Assembly (NCBI RefSeq): GCF_037392515.1
Contig: NC_090295.1
Coordinates: 17,579,501 to 17,643,500 of the forward strand
Source: Haliotis asinina
Taxonomy: Eukaryota > Mollusca > Gastropoda > Lepetellida > Haliotidae
Reading direction: 5' to 3'
DNA length: 64,000 nt
Shown here: positions 22,701 through 29,500 of the stretch, one piece after another
Numbering within the stretch: the stretch's first letter is position 1
How the letters are laid out: the number at the start of each line of letters is the position of its first letter
Notes under the pieces: generated by a model
Told to the model about the DNA's origin: nothing
The model's input: only the letters and a program-made list of their open reading frames with translations
Database searches by the model: none
Program-made: the position numbers and the translations under genes

Positions 22701-24761
22701 TTTTAAACATCGGTAAAGTCTGTACATATACCACTCAAAAAAAGATTGGGATACTCCACTTTGCGAGGATACCATATATATATATATCGAACCCTGCGAA
22801 CGCTTTAAGCGGGTCTGTCTGCGATTACATTTCATTAACGGTTGGTAGGGTAGCCTAGTTGTGAAACCATTGACTTGTCACGCCGTAGACCTGGGTTCGA
22901 TCCCCACATACAATGTGTGATGCCCATTTCCGGTGCCCTCCTCCGTGACATTGCTAGAGGCGGCATAAAGCCATACTCACTCACACGAATTATTTGACGG
23001 CCCGGGAAATTAAAAAAAATGGGCTTCACATCATATGCCATACTTAAAACAGAAAATATAACGTTCAAAACGAAGTCACGCAGCTGATTTCCGCCGTCTC
23101 AAGGTCAAATAGTGACATAGCGTTCAGTCACGATTACCACGTGTACTCTGCGACAGCACTGAAAAGATGTCTTCTGTTCGAATGTTTATTACCATTGTAT
23201 AAATAGACAAATACAGGAGATATATGTATATATCAGTACAGATGAAACATTTCCAAAGGCATGGAATAAATTGTCGCACTTTCCCTTTTTTCTCATCATC
23301 TGTTTCCTCCGTGGCTTCATTATTTGCCTTTTATCGAAGTTGTAAATCCAATATCCCCTATTTTATTAATGATATATATTCACATAATATGCTGGAGGTT
23401 GGGATGTAATGTGGAGGGTAGGTTAGGTTTGTGAGATCAACCATTTATCATCCAGGCAGACTCTCTGCCCACTGGTCCGCGGGGGCGATCCGGGGTTTGG
23501 TTTTTTTTGTTTGAATCTTTAACAACTGGTTCGTTTGGTCAAGATTCGAAAATTCTGACCCTGTCTTGATATGTTTGGAATGTTGCTAACTCTTGTCAAG
23601 CATAGTTTCCTTCACCAGCTCTCCAACTGCACGTATAGACAATCTGGTTGTATTCCAGGCGTACCGAAAGTGGGTCGCTGAGCGAGGAGCTGAGGAACCG
23701 CTTCTGCCGGGAGTGAGCTTGAACCACAACCAACTGTTCTTCCTGTCTTGGGCCCAGGTAGGCACTGCAGATATTTACCTCACACATGAATGGAAGCTTC
23801 TGACTGGCTGAGACCAATTTATACCAAACTAGGGTATCCTTGCTCATGTGAGCCAGAGCATACACGCTTACAACACACCGGCAATACTAGTATGTGTGTG
23901 GGAACTAGGGGTAGCCCAGTGGTTAAGGCGTTCGCTCCTCACGTCGAAGACCCGGGTTCGATTCCACACATGGGTAGAACGTGTAAAACCCATTTCCGGT
24001 ATCCCCCGGCGCGATATTGCTCGAATATTGCTAAAAGCGGTGTGACTCAATGAGCAACTCATGACAGCCTACCAGGTGAGGAAAAGAGCTGATTATTTGC
24101 CCCGAGTCTGTATATCGAACTTTGATGAGATTATGGCAAGGCGTTTCTAAATGAACTAGACACACTTTGTATTTTGAGGTCTCAAAGCTGAGACTGGTTT
24201 CTGATGCTGTGACGTAAAGCCGGCGTTCTGTGTTCCCAGGTCTGGTGCACTAAAATCAGAAGGCAGAGAGCGATACGGCTTATCTATATCGACTACCACA
24301 GCCCAAACAGACTCAGGTAAGTCAACCTTACTAACCTGCCCCTCTTGGTGACGCCACGACAGCAAATGGAGATTTTATGAGCGCTTTATTGACTCAGCTC
24401 TATGTTTAATTCTGACTTTAAGTTCGATTTTTAATTTAAAGCAATCAGAGTTTAAAAAAATGAACATTTAAAACACCAGCATAGCTAAGATTCCATAGAG
24501 AAACGAAGCAAAGGGTCTACTTTCACAAAGCTATCTAGTGCAACCACCGTTATGTATGGCGTTAACGTATTGGTAAAAACAATGGTGGGACTGATTACCC
24601 CAATATACATGTATAAAACTACAAAATGATTTTTCTGATTCATGAATGTTTTTTGCCTCAGAGCGGTGTCTCCACTGCAGAATCTGCCGGAATTTGCCGA
24701 GGCGTTTAACTGTAAGCTAGGATCCAACATGAACCCCACCAAGAAATGCAGAGTTTGGTAA
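3679..24761 (+). CDS. M13 zinc metallopeptidase (neprilysin/ECE-like), 20 exons, 5' end missing
   Basis: A membrane-type endopeptidase that, by family, cleaves small peptides outside the cell. Twenty exons join in phase to 681 residues plus stop (numbered here from the first visible residue). The ectodomain begins with VCLTPGC, followed by [14 protein letters not shown]. The active centre is complete: NAFYNP (N474, substrate backbone contact), zinc motif HEITH (H515, E516, H519), GEDIAD (third zinc ligand E577 and D581), and YHSP (H643, transition-state contact). It ends in CRVW, the family's conserved C-terminus. Several N-x-S/T sites and many cysteines fit a secretory ectodomain. Human neprilysin has 750 residues; the missing N-terminus (tail and membrane anchor) has no candidate upstream in the window. 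Oddities are RPE replaced by RRQ after WC, and GFDNYG where many members have GFDDxG. All splice sites are GT/AG. Neprilysin versus ECE subtype cannot be settled here. Confidence 0.95.
3756..4045 (+). repeat. SINE-B, nearly full length
   Basis: Begins acccgtgaaggtccccggggtgg, contains ttgtcgtaagaggcgactaa and cagacttgatcatttacaga, and ends with the shared tail agcaggaatattgctgagtacggcg, then ctcaactcaactcat repeats. It lies in the intron after exon 1. Confidence 0.85.
4169..4370 (+). repeat. SINE-B, diverged
   Basis: Segments gaattggccttcagcagacc, gatcgatgctcatgctgttgaccac and caggctcaaattatttacag match SINE-B. The tail is degenerate. Confidence 0.7.
4464..4625 (+). CDS. M13 peptidase exon 2, residues 12-65
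   Basis: Starts after cag and ends before gtaatg, phase 1. It carries [17 protein letters not shown], the N-terminal signature of the M13 N domain, then a basic/acidic stretch up to LLIKLQ. Confidence 0.93.
5116..5199 (+). CDS. M13 peptidase exon 3, residues 66-93
   Basis: Acceptor ttccag, donor gtttgg, phase 1 at both ends. It encodes the family segment [16 protein letters not shown], matching the KAKxLYxSCxN region of neprilysins. Confidence 0.9.
   Translation: MYSKHLLQRENPLLLKKLRTCTSHAWT
5424..5479 (+). repeat. (CAT)n microsatellite
   Basis: About 18 uninterrupted ATC/CAT triplets in the intron between exons 3 and 4. Confidence 0.95.
5763..5965 (+). CDS. M13 peptidase exon 4, residues 94-161
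   Basis: Acceptor attgcag, donor gtacgt, ending in phase 0. It contains [15 protein letters not shown], typical of the lxxLGGWP region, followed by a segment ending TTVRKLL. Confidence 0.95.
6640..6795. repeat. palindromic foldback repeat, diverged (family P)
   Basis: Contains repeated inverted words such as ttacgacatgtcgtaactct, gatccacaaagcgttcgtaag and acgaatgtcgtagcgctacg. It resembles the clearer copies at 37948 and 58375. Confidence 0.5.
7431..7452 (+). repeat. homopolymer G22
   Basis: Twenty-two consecutive G bases in intron 4. It could form a G-quadruplex, and the length is likely unstable or uncertain in sequencing. Confidence 0.95.
7598..7777 (+). CDS. M13 peptidase exon 5, residues 162-221
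   Basis: Acceptor cgtctag, donor gtgagt, phase 0 at both ends. It encodes [16 protein letters not shown] (family pattern DQxxLGLPxRxYY), one N-glycosylation sequon (NSS), and [12 protein letters not shown], the conserved helix entering the next exon. Confidence 0.95.
7912..8050 (+). repeat. SINE-B fragment
   Basis: Segments ttggtcttcagtcaacc, gattgggtggttaggctaactgacttgg and gattgatgaccatgatgtc match SINE-B. Both ends are lost. Confidence 0.55.
8208..8300. repeat. three short tandem palindromic units
   Basis: gttaagaat / agttaagaattcgtagcg / agttcagaattcttagcg repeat about every 35 bp. Each is followed by ctacgaac, so each unit contains a self-complementary TTCGTAGCGxTACGAA core. Confidence 0.7.
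8744..8902 (+). repeat. SINE-A, diverged
   Basis: gtcgccaagtggttgaagcg, then atgggtacaatatgtgga, ttctggtgtccaccgc and the tail gttattgctggaatattgat. Confidence 0.75.
8908..9175 (+). repeat. SINE-B split by a small DNA transposon
   Basis: The left part is gtatgtcgatgctacgatattgatcactggattgt up to 8988. The right part resumes at 9131 with gatggaatattgctgtg. The 142 bases between them are a separate element. Confidence 0.65.
8989..9130. mobile_element. hAT-like MITE nested in SINE-B
   Basis: Terminal inverted repeats caggggcggatacag (left) and ctggatccgcctatg (right) match over most of 15 bases. The 142-bp body is G-rich and non-coding. The CAGGGGCGGATCCAG type of end is typical of hAT non-autonomous elements. 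The target duplication is not clear. Confidence 0.6.
9258..9344 (+). CDS. M13 peptidase exon 6, residues 222-250
   Basis: Acceptor attttag, donor gtgggt, phase 0. It encodes [20 protein letters not shown], matching the family's xTxPxExRRDxxxxYxxMxL segment. Confidence 0.93.
9859..9875 (+). repeat. TTAA + ccccctggatgcc, possible piggyBac-type terminus
   Basis: ttaaccccctggatgcc. The same 13-base word recurs at about 10950 next to tttaaaaa. Such TTAA-flanked CCC ends resemble piggyBac-like termini. No inverted partner end was found, so this is weak. Confidence 0.3.
12119..12230. repeat. hairpin-forming inverted repeat
   Basis: The left arm gtaatacagtacaaatttta...ttcttgggttta pairs with the right arm taaacccaagaa...agaatttgtactatat...gtaatac across a short AT loop. 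Confidence 0.75.
12751..12911. mobile_element. small foldback MITE
   Basis: The left arm gctcattgaaacaaataagg (then gaacacgtgaaagta) is matched in inverted form by the right arm tactttcaaacgttccctta (then tttgttccaatgag). About 40-bp arms are separated by 80 bp. Confidence 0.7.
13039..13178 (+). CDS. M13 peptidase exon 7, residues 251-296
   Basis: Acceptor cccaccag, donor gtaatt, phase 0 in and phase 2 out. It starts FDWLKY and runs through [18 protein letters not shown], equivalent to the APEYLxxLxxLLxxT region. It is preceded by a 3.7-kb repeat-rich intron. Confidence 0.93.
13595..13780 (+). repeat. (GA)n microsatellite and purine tract
   Basis: A G/A-rich stretch that becomes a pure (GA)n run of about 70 bp at 13711-13780, just upstream of exon 8. 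The long open frames on both strands here are artefacts of the repeat. Confidence 0.95.
13815..13908 (+). CDS. M13 peptidase exon 8, residues 297-328
   Basis: Acceptor tgttccag, donor gtaaca. It encodes [20 protein letters not shown], the family's lxNYLxWRxV helix with WMF in place of WR. The exon lies 35 bp after a (GA)n run. Confidence 0.93.
14092..14348 (-). repeat. SINE-B
   Basis: The reverse tail gagtgagtgagttaagttt...agcaatattctagctg leads into gaccagacaatccagtgat, acccgataccgttagccg and aaccc. It runs antisense to the peptidase gene. Confidence 0.75.
14500..14830. repeat. palindromic foldback repeat, diverged (family P)
   Basis: ggggcccttccacaaagcttt at the left, gtcgtaagtta...acttacgac in the middle, and ggggctccgtttcaaaacgcc at the right. 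This fits two overlapping, degraded copies of the gggccc-tttcacaaa family. Confidence 0.5.
14930..15058 (+). CDS. M13 peptidase exon 9, residues 329-371
   Basis: Acceptor cattctcag, donor gtaagt, phase 0. It contains [20 protein letters not shown] and [11 protein letters not shown], among the most conserved M13 segments (R.....C...V......GxLYV). Confidence 0.95.
15075..15285 (-). repeat. SINE-A, with a second tail fragment
   Basis: A tail (gagtgagcttagttttacgcc...agcaatgtttctgcag) is followed by another (gagtgagtgtgtgaatttcagcgatatt), then ggcgggggacaccagaaatgg, gggaatcgaatct and the head ctaaccactaggctaccc. Either a tail duplication or two nested copies. Confidence 0.75.
15630..15728 (+). 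CDS. M13 peptidase exon 10, residues 372-404
   Basis: Acceptor atcacag, donor gtgagt, phase 0. It encodes [20 protein letters not shown], corresponding to the family's FxxxLxxLxWMD segment, then the helix ending ARE K. Confidence 0.94.
15888..16075 (+). repeat. 26-bp minisatellite, about 7 copies
   Basis: The unit gcaggccaaggtccacagaa (plus gagaaa) is tandem and almost identical from copy to copy, with one cca change near 16030. Because 26 is not a multiple of 3 it opens several frames on both strands. It lies in intron 10. Confidence 0.95.
16433..16510 (+). CDS. M13 peptidase exon 11, residues 405-430
   Basis: Acceptor tatttaag, donor gtacgt, phase 0. It encodes [20 protein letters not shown], matching the Kxxxxxx+IGYP motif. 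Confidence 0.92.
16705..16860 (-). repeat. SINE-B, antisense, with expanded tail
   Basis: ccgaactcagcaataatcca, tgtatataataatcgatctg and acatgtgccaaccaagtcag are SINE-B words. The copy is followed at once by the (GTGA)n tract. Confidence 0.7.
16860..17002 (+). repeat. (TGAG)n microsatellite, about 35 copies
   Basis: An uninterrupted GTGA/TGAG run of about 142 bp. The same tetramer is the tail of SINE-A and SINE-B, so it probably grew from a SINE end. Confidence 0.97.
17155..17375 (+). repeat. 104-bp tandem duplication
   Basis: gcaatggtgatgactaacg...gactaagaaagtctttacaa recurs 104 bp later (gcaatggtgatgattaaca...) and the start recurs a third time at 17363. It lies in intron 11. Confidence 0.85.
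17657..17760 (+). CDS. M13 peptidase exon 12, residues 431-464
   Basis: Acceptor tttttcag, donor gtaagt, phase 2 out. It encodes [20 protein letters not shown] and then [11 protein letters not shown]. It includes the F-N...n L+KL+ pattern leading to the catalytic subdomain. Confidence 0.93.
17846..18022. mobile_element. pogo/Tigger-like MITE
   Basis: The left end after TA is cagtggaagctgtctaaatc. The right end gacagcttccac is its inverted match, followed by TA at 18023. The 177-bp body has a second inverted word (cggcac / gccggt). CAGTGGAA-type ends with TA targets are typical of pogo-like Tc1/mariner elements. A related right end (ttagacagcttccactgta) occurs at about 32073. Confidence 0.6.
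18222..18466 (-). repeat. SINE-B
   Basis: gagtgagtttacttttatgccgcactcagcattattccagttatat leads to gatacgatgacatgtg, gatcccgttagtcgcctctta and the end gatcttcacggg. Near full length. Confidence 0.85.
18900..18958 (+). CDS. M13 peptidase exon 13, residues 465-484, NAFYNP motif
   Basis: Acceptor tgtttacag, donor gttagt. It encodes (Q)[19 protein letters not shown]. The N-A-F motif binds the substrate main chain in neprilysin; N474 is present. Confidence 0.95.
19140..19280 (-). repeat. SINE-A, truncated head
   Basis: gagtgagtttagttttacgccg, atcacggcggggggacacca and gccgtgacgttttaacg match the reverse SINE-A. The tRNA-like head is degraded. Confidence 0.75.
19419..19470 (+). CDS. M13 peptidase exon 14, residues 485-501
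   Basis: Acceptor aattttag, donor gtaagt. It encodes [17 protein letters not shown], the invariant [10 protein letters not shown] segment. Confidence 0.95.
19952..20622. mobile_element. foldback MITE, about 670 bp
   Basis: The left arm cacaggcaaactgtagcgca (about 19960-19980) and aattactcacgtgaaatatg (20005) have inverted matches at about 20590-20618 and 20375-20400. The right arm has extra sequence between the two matches. No transposase frame. Confidence 0.65.
20694..20820 (+). repeat. SINE-A, internally deleted
   Basis: ggggtagccatatggtaagcc, B box gcgggttcgattccccat, then straight to ctggtgtcttacgtcgtgaaat and actcactcatt. Confidence 0.7.
20986..21053 (+). CDS. M13 peptidase exon 15, residues 502-524, zinc-binding HEITH
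   Basis: Acceptor gtttcag, donor gtaagc. It encodes [21 protein letters not shown]515 and H519 bind zinc and E516 is the general base (bases 21023-21037). Confidence 0.97.
21126..21720. mobile_element. foldback MITE, 595 bp, in intron 15
   Basis: The left arm ctcagtgtatttcgttacac...gcgtcaggtaacctttgag is mirrored by ctcaaaggttacctgacgcg...gtgtaacgaaaagtactgag. Arms are about 75-85 bp. The core is non-coding. No clear target duplication. Confidence 0.75.
22013..22087 (+). repeat. three tandem copies of a 28-bp unit
   Basis: atgtcaggggaggtaactac / atgtcaggggaggtaactat / atgccaggggaggtaactat, directly before the splice acceptor of exon 16. Confidence 0.9.
22121..22251 (+). CDS. M13 peptidase exon 16, residues 525-568
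   Basis: Acceptor caatctcag, donor gtacgt. It encodes [20 protein letters not shown] and a Cys in the [11 protein letters not shown] segment with two N-glycosylation sequons. It is preceded by three copies of a 28-bp repeat. Confidence 0.95.
22324..22475 (+). repeat. SINE-A, diverged
   Basis: gggttgtctagtggttattgcg, tcgattccatacaggggtac, gcccatttccggtgcctcac and a short tail. Confidence 0.7.
22623..22688 (+). CDS. M13 peptidase exon 17, residues 569-590, third zinc ligand
   Basis: Acceptor tttcag, donor gtaagt, phase 0. It encodes [21 protein letters not shown]577 is the third zinc ligand and D581 supports H515 in the family's ExxxD arrangement. Confidence 0.96.
22843..22985 (+). repeat. 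SINE-A
   Basis: gggtagcctagttgtgaaac, B box gggttcgatccccacat, acaatgtgtgatgcccattt, ggcggcataaagccatactc. Confidence 0.8.
23005..23230 (-). repeat. dispersed repeat E, copy 2 (inverted relative to copy 1)
   Basis: aaatgggcttcacatcatat, tgatttccgccgtctcaagg and gtttattaccattgtataaa are reverse matches to the copy at 2420-2690. The copy adjoins the SINE-A before it. Confidence 0.65.
23659..23757 (+). CDS. M13 peptidase exon 18, residues 591-623
   Basis: Acceptor tattccag, donor gtaggc, phase 0. It encodes [20 protein letters not shown] and [13 protein letters not shown], the conserved substrate-channel region. Confidence 0.95.
23908..24060 (+). repeat. SINE-A
   Basis: ggggtagcccagtggttaag, B box gggttcgattccacacat, catttccggtatcccccggc, attgctcgaatattgctaaa. 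Confidence 0.85.
24240..24316 (+). CDS. M13 peptidase exon 19, residues 624-648, catalytic YHSP
   Basis: Acceptor tgttcccag, donor gtaagt, phase 2 out. It encodes [20 protein letters not shown] then SPNRLR. H643 matches the transition-state histidine of VHSP in neprilysin, and the arginine after it is kept. The usual R-P-E is R-R-Q here. Confidence 0.94.
24662..24761 (+). CDS. M13 peptidase exon 20, residues 649-681 and stop
   Basis: Acceptor ttgcctcag. It encodes [20 protein letters not shown] and ends PTKKCRVW followed by TAA at 24759-24761. The C-terminal CxxW is diagnostic for M13 and its cysteine forms a conserved disulfide. Confidence 0.96.
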
Positions 24762-25130
24762 ACTGCAAGCTGCGATTGTGTACCAACGTGCGCATGCGCC
24801 GTGCTTCGGATTCCAACTAGCTTGAGAGGCATTACATCAGGGTGTTGCGAGTTGGGGGTCAACGCTACTACGGCAGAAAATACATACTGAACATATCTGT
24901 GTATACATGGGACCTCGTTTCTGATCCATTGTCCGGATGAAGAAAGAAAGATTCATTATTCCACATATCTAATTATGTTGTGTGAAATTGCATGTTTCAT
25001 GCCCTGTTGTGTACTAACCGATAATATAACTCTCAGCGCTCAAGCTGGCGTGCGTATACGAGTATGTGTGTGTGCGTGCGCGTAAGAATTTTGTAACTAG
25101 AGAATGGAAATAAAATATTACGTTCAATAT
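24762..25130 (+). other. probable 3' UTR of the M13 gene with poly(A) signal
   Basis: Non-coding sequence after the stop. AATAAA occurs at 25109-25114, about 350 bp downstream, the first clear polyadenylation signal. The exact cleavage site is not visible. Confidence 0.5.
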
Positions 25131-25477
25131 ATTATCTATGTATAATACATTCATATTGTATTTTTTTCGCAAGAGAAGATAATAAACAGTGACCACGATT
25201 AACTGTTGCTCCACCACAATAAACAAGATGTCTGTGGACACGTCTTTTAAGATAGCTTTTGAATATTGGAGTCTCTTTATACTGGAACAAATTTGTTTTT
25301 CAATCAAACGTCATCTGCATGAAAAGGAACAACTGAGATATGGATTGAAAGAAGCGTTGTACAGCCGTGCATTCATGTAAGGTGGTTTTGTGGAAGTGTC
25401 GCCCTGAAGGTAACTAAATATCGGTGTTGCGCCTAGGTGTGCTCGTCAGTAACAGCTCTGAGCGTGCGTAAGTCTGG

Positions 25478-25685
25478 TTTGGTTTGGTGCATAACGTACA
25501 CTCAGTAATATTCCAGCTACATGGCGGACCAGACAATCCAGTGATTCGCAACGTGAGCATGGTCCTTCGGGGATACGATAACATGTGTCAAACAAGTCAG
25601 TGAGCCTGACCATCAGATCCCGTTAGTCGCCTCTTACGACAAACATAGGTTACTGAATTCTAGCCTGAACCTTCACGGGTCCTCT
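25478..25685 (-). repeat. SINE-B
   Basis: acactcagtaatattccagc, gaccagacaatccagtgat, atcccgttagtcgcctctta, and the end accttcacgggtcc. Confidence 0.85.
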
Positions 25686-25920
25686 ACGTATCCCAAGAAT
25701 CCCGATTCTGTCAGGATCGTCAGGCAGGTCAACAGTCAGGGTCCCGAATGTGTAAAGAGCACCAGCCAGAACCCCAATTTTTGTGGTTATGAATTCTTTA
25801 TAGCATGCACCACTTTGCTCAGATACCTATACAGATTAATAATATAAAAATGATAGATGCAAAACTTTGTTTTATTATCATATTCTTACTGCTTGTGTCT
25901 GCTGTGGGAGGAGGAGAGAA

Positions 25921-26556
25921 GGTACTCCACTATTAGCGATATTCTCATATCACGTCAGGGACACAGAAATGGGCTTCACACACTGGACAACATTCTCTTC
26001 CCATAGAGGTTACCCCTGTCATATCTTCCTACGTAACCTCTGTTCTAATACGACAGTTTCATGGTGCGAGTGTTCAAGACTCGCGATTGGAGGTATTCAG
26101 ATTTAGTTGTCGAATCAGAGACGTTGTTTCAAGAGTGATAATTCGCACAATGTCGGTAATTTCCGAATGCAGCGGGAAAACTTGCCACGACCAGTTTTTG
26201 TTTCTACAAACATATCCTGGCCATTGAGCCCTGCACTCTCTATTGCCAGTTTCTGATTTTCAGTTAAACATGAAATACCGAATCTTTCCTTCGTACTTTG
26301 CGCACCAACTCCATGGGGGCCGCCATATTGGACCTAAGTCTACTTAACGCGTGTTCTGATTGGATAGTTACAAGGGAGACAATTCCTGTTGCGATTTTTT
26401 GCCGCAAGGGATTTCTCGATGACCGGGAAATATGGCCGTATTAGAACAGAGGTTACGTAGGAAGAGGAGTAACCTCTGTGGGAAGAGAATGACTGGACAA
26501 GGGAATCCGGGCTTTCGCACTGACAAGCGAAAGCTTTAACCACTTGCCTATCTGTC
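25921..26556 (-). repeat. SINE-A split by a foldback transposon
   Basis: The left half is ctattagcgatattctcata...cacagaaatgggcttcacac. The right half resumes after the element with gggaatccgggctttcgcac...gctttaaccacttgcctat. The two halves together make one SINE-A. Confidence 0.8.
25991..26491. mobile_element. MULE-type foldback MITE with 9-bp target duplication
   Basis: The 501-bp element has terminal inverted repeats of about 60 bases: cattctcttcccatagaggt at the left, and the reverse of the right end reads cattctcttcccacagaggt. Each arm also has an internal AGAGGTTAC...GTAACCTCT palindrome. It is flanked by identical actggacaa at 25982-25990 and 26492-26500. Nine-base duplications and long inverted ends are characteristic of Mutator-like elements. 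No transposase inside; it would need one supplied in trans. Confidence 0.8.
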
Positions 26557-26565
26557 TGTCGTGAG

Positions 26566-29500
26566 ATCATCCCATACCACCAAACAGTCCGTCATGGGAT
26601 TATCGCCTCCCATCAAACAGTCCGTCATTAGATCATCCCCTTCCATCAGAAAGTCTGTAATCAGATTATCCGCTCCCATAAAACAGTCCGTCAGTACATG
26701 ATCCCCTCCCACCAAACAGTCCGTCATTAGATCATCCCCTCCCATCAGAAAGTCTGTAATCAGATTATCCCCTCCCACCAAACAGTCTGTCATTAGATAA
26801 TCCCTTCCTATAAAAAAAGTCCGTCATTAGATTATCCCCTATCACCAAACAGTCTGTCATGAGATAATCCCTTCCCACCAAACAGTCTGTCATTAGATTA
26901 TCCCCTCCCACCAAACAGTCTGGCATTAGATTATCCCCTCCCATAAAACAGTCCGACATGAGATTATCCCCTCCCATAAAACAGTCTGTCATTAGATTAT
27001 CCAGTCCCATAAAACAGTCCGACAGTACATTATCCTCTTCCATAAAACAGTCTGTCATTAGATTATCCCCTCCCATGAAACAGTCTGTCATGAGATTATC
27101 CCCTCCCATAAAACAGTCTGTCAGTACATTATCCCCTCCCACCAAACAGTCTGTCATTAGATAATCCCTTCCCATAAAACAGTCCGACAGTACATTATCC
27201 TCTTCCATAAAACAGTCCGACATGAGATTATCCCCTCCCATAAAACAGTCTGTCATTAGATAATCCCTTCCCATAAAACAGTCCGACAGTACATTATCCT
27301 CTTCCATAAAACAGTCTGTCATTAGATTATCCCCTCCCATAAAACAGTCTGTCATGAGATTATCCCCTCCCATAAAACAGTCCGACATGAGATTATCCCC
27401 TCCCATAAAACAGTCTGTCATTAGATAATCCCTTCCCATAAAACAGTCCGACAGTACATTATCCCCTCCCATGAAACAGTCTGTCATTAGATTATCCCCT
27501 CCCATGAAACAGTCTGTCATTAGATTATCCCCTCCCATAAAACAGTCTGTCAGTACATTATCCCCTCCCACCAAACAGTCTGTCATTAGATAATCCCTTC
27601 CCATAAAACAGTCCGACAGTACATTATCCTCTTCCATAAAACAGTCTGTCATTAGATTATCCCCTCCCATAAAACAGTCCGACAGTACATTATCCTCTTC
27701 CATAAAACAGTCCGACATGAGATTATCCCCTCCCATAAAACAGTCTGTCATTAGATAATCCCTTCCCATAAAACAGTCCGACAGTACATTATCCTCTTCC
27801 ATAAAACAGTCTGTCATTAGATTATCCCCTCCCATGAAACAGTCTGTCATGAGATTATCCCCTCCCATAAAACAGTCCGACATGAGATTATCCCCTCCCA
27901 TAAAACAGTCTGTCATTAGATTATCCCCTCCCATGAAACAGTCTGTCATGAGATTATCCCCTCCCATGAAACAGTCTGTCATGAGATTATCCCTCCCATA
28001 AAACAGTCTGTCAGTACATTATCCCCTCCCACCAAACAGTCTGTCATTAGATAATCCCTTCCCATAAAACAGTCCGACAGTACATTATCCCCTCCCATGA
28101 AACAGTCCGTCATTAGATTATCCCCTCCCATGAAACAGTCTGTCATGAGATTATCCCCTCCCATAAAACAGTCCGACATGAGATTATCCCCTCCCATAAA
28201 ACAGTCTGTCATTAGATAATCCCTTCCCATAAAACAGTCCGACAGTACATTATCCTCTTCCATAAAACAGTCCGACAGTACATTATCCCCTCCCATAAAA
28301 CAGTCTGTCATTAGATAATCCCTTCCCATAAAACAGTCCGACAGTACATTATCCTCTTCCATAAAACAGTCTGTCATTAGATTATCCCTCCCATAAAACA
28401 GTCTGTCAGTACATTATCCCCTCCCACCAAACAGTCTGTCATTAGATAATCCCTTCCCATAAAACAGTCCGACAGTACATTATCCCCTCCCATGAAACAG
28501 TCCGACATGAGATTATCCCCTCCCATGAAACAGTCTGTCATGAGATTATCCCCTCCCATAAAACAGTCCGACATGAGATTATCCCCTCCCATAAAACAGT
28601 CTGTCATTAGATAATCCCTTCCCATAAAACAGTCCGACAGTACATTATCCTCTTCCATAAAACAGTCTGTCATTAGATTATCCCTCCCATAAAACAGTCT
28701 GTCAGTACATTATCCCCTCCCACCAAACAGTCTGTCATTAGATAATCCCTTCCCATAAAACAGTCCGACAGTACATTATCCTCTTCCATAAAACAGTCTG
28801 TCATTAGATTATCCCCTCCCATAAAACAGTCTGTCATGAGATTATCCCCTCCCATAAAACAGTCTGTCAGTACATTATCCTCTTCCATAAAACAGTCTGT
28901 CAGTACATTATCCCCTCCCATAAAACAGTCTGTCATTAGATTATCCCCTCCCATAAAACAGTCTGTCATTAGATTATCCCCTCCCATAAAACAGTCTGTC
29001 AGTACATTATCCCCTCCCATAAAACAGTCTGTCATTAGATTATCCCCTCCCATAAAACAGTCTGTCAGTACATTATCCCCTCCCACCAAACAGTCTGTCA
29101 TTAGATAATCCCTTCCCATAAAACAGTCCGACAGTACATTATCCTCTTCCATGAAACAGTCTGTCATTAGATTATCCCCTCCCATAAAACAGTCTGTCAG
29201 TACATTATCCCCTCCCACCAAACAGTCTGTCATTAGATAATCCCTTCCCATAAAACAGTCCGACAGTACATTATCCTCTTCCATAAAACAGTCTGTCATT
29301 AGATTATCCCCTCCCATAAAACAGTCTGTCATTAGATTATCCCCTCCCATAAAACAGTCTGTCAGTACATTATCCCCTCCCACCAAACAGTCTGTCATTA
29401 GATAATCCCTTCCCATAAAACAGTCCGACAGTACATTATCCTCTTCCATAAAACAGTCTGTCATTAGATTATCCCCTCCCATAAAACAGTCTGTCATTAG

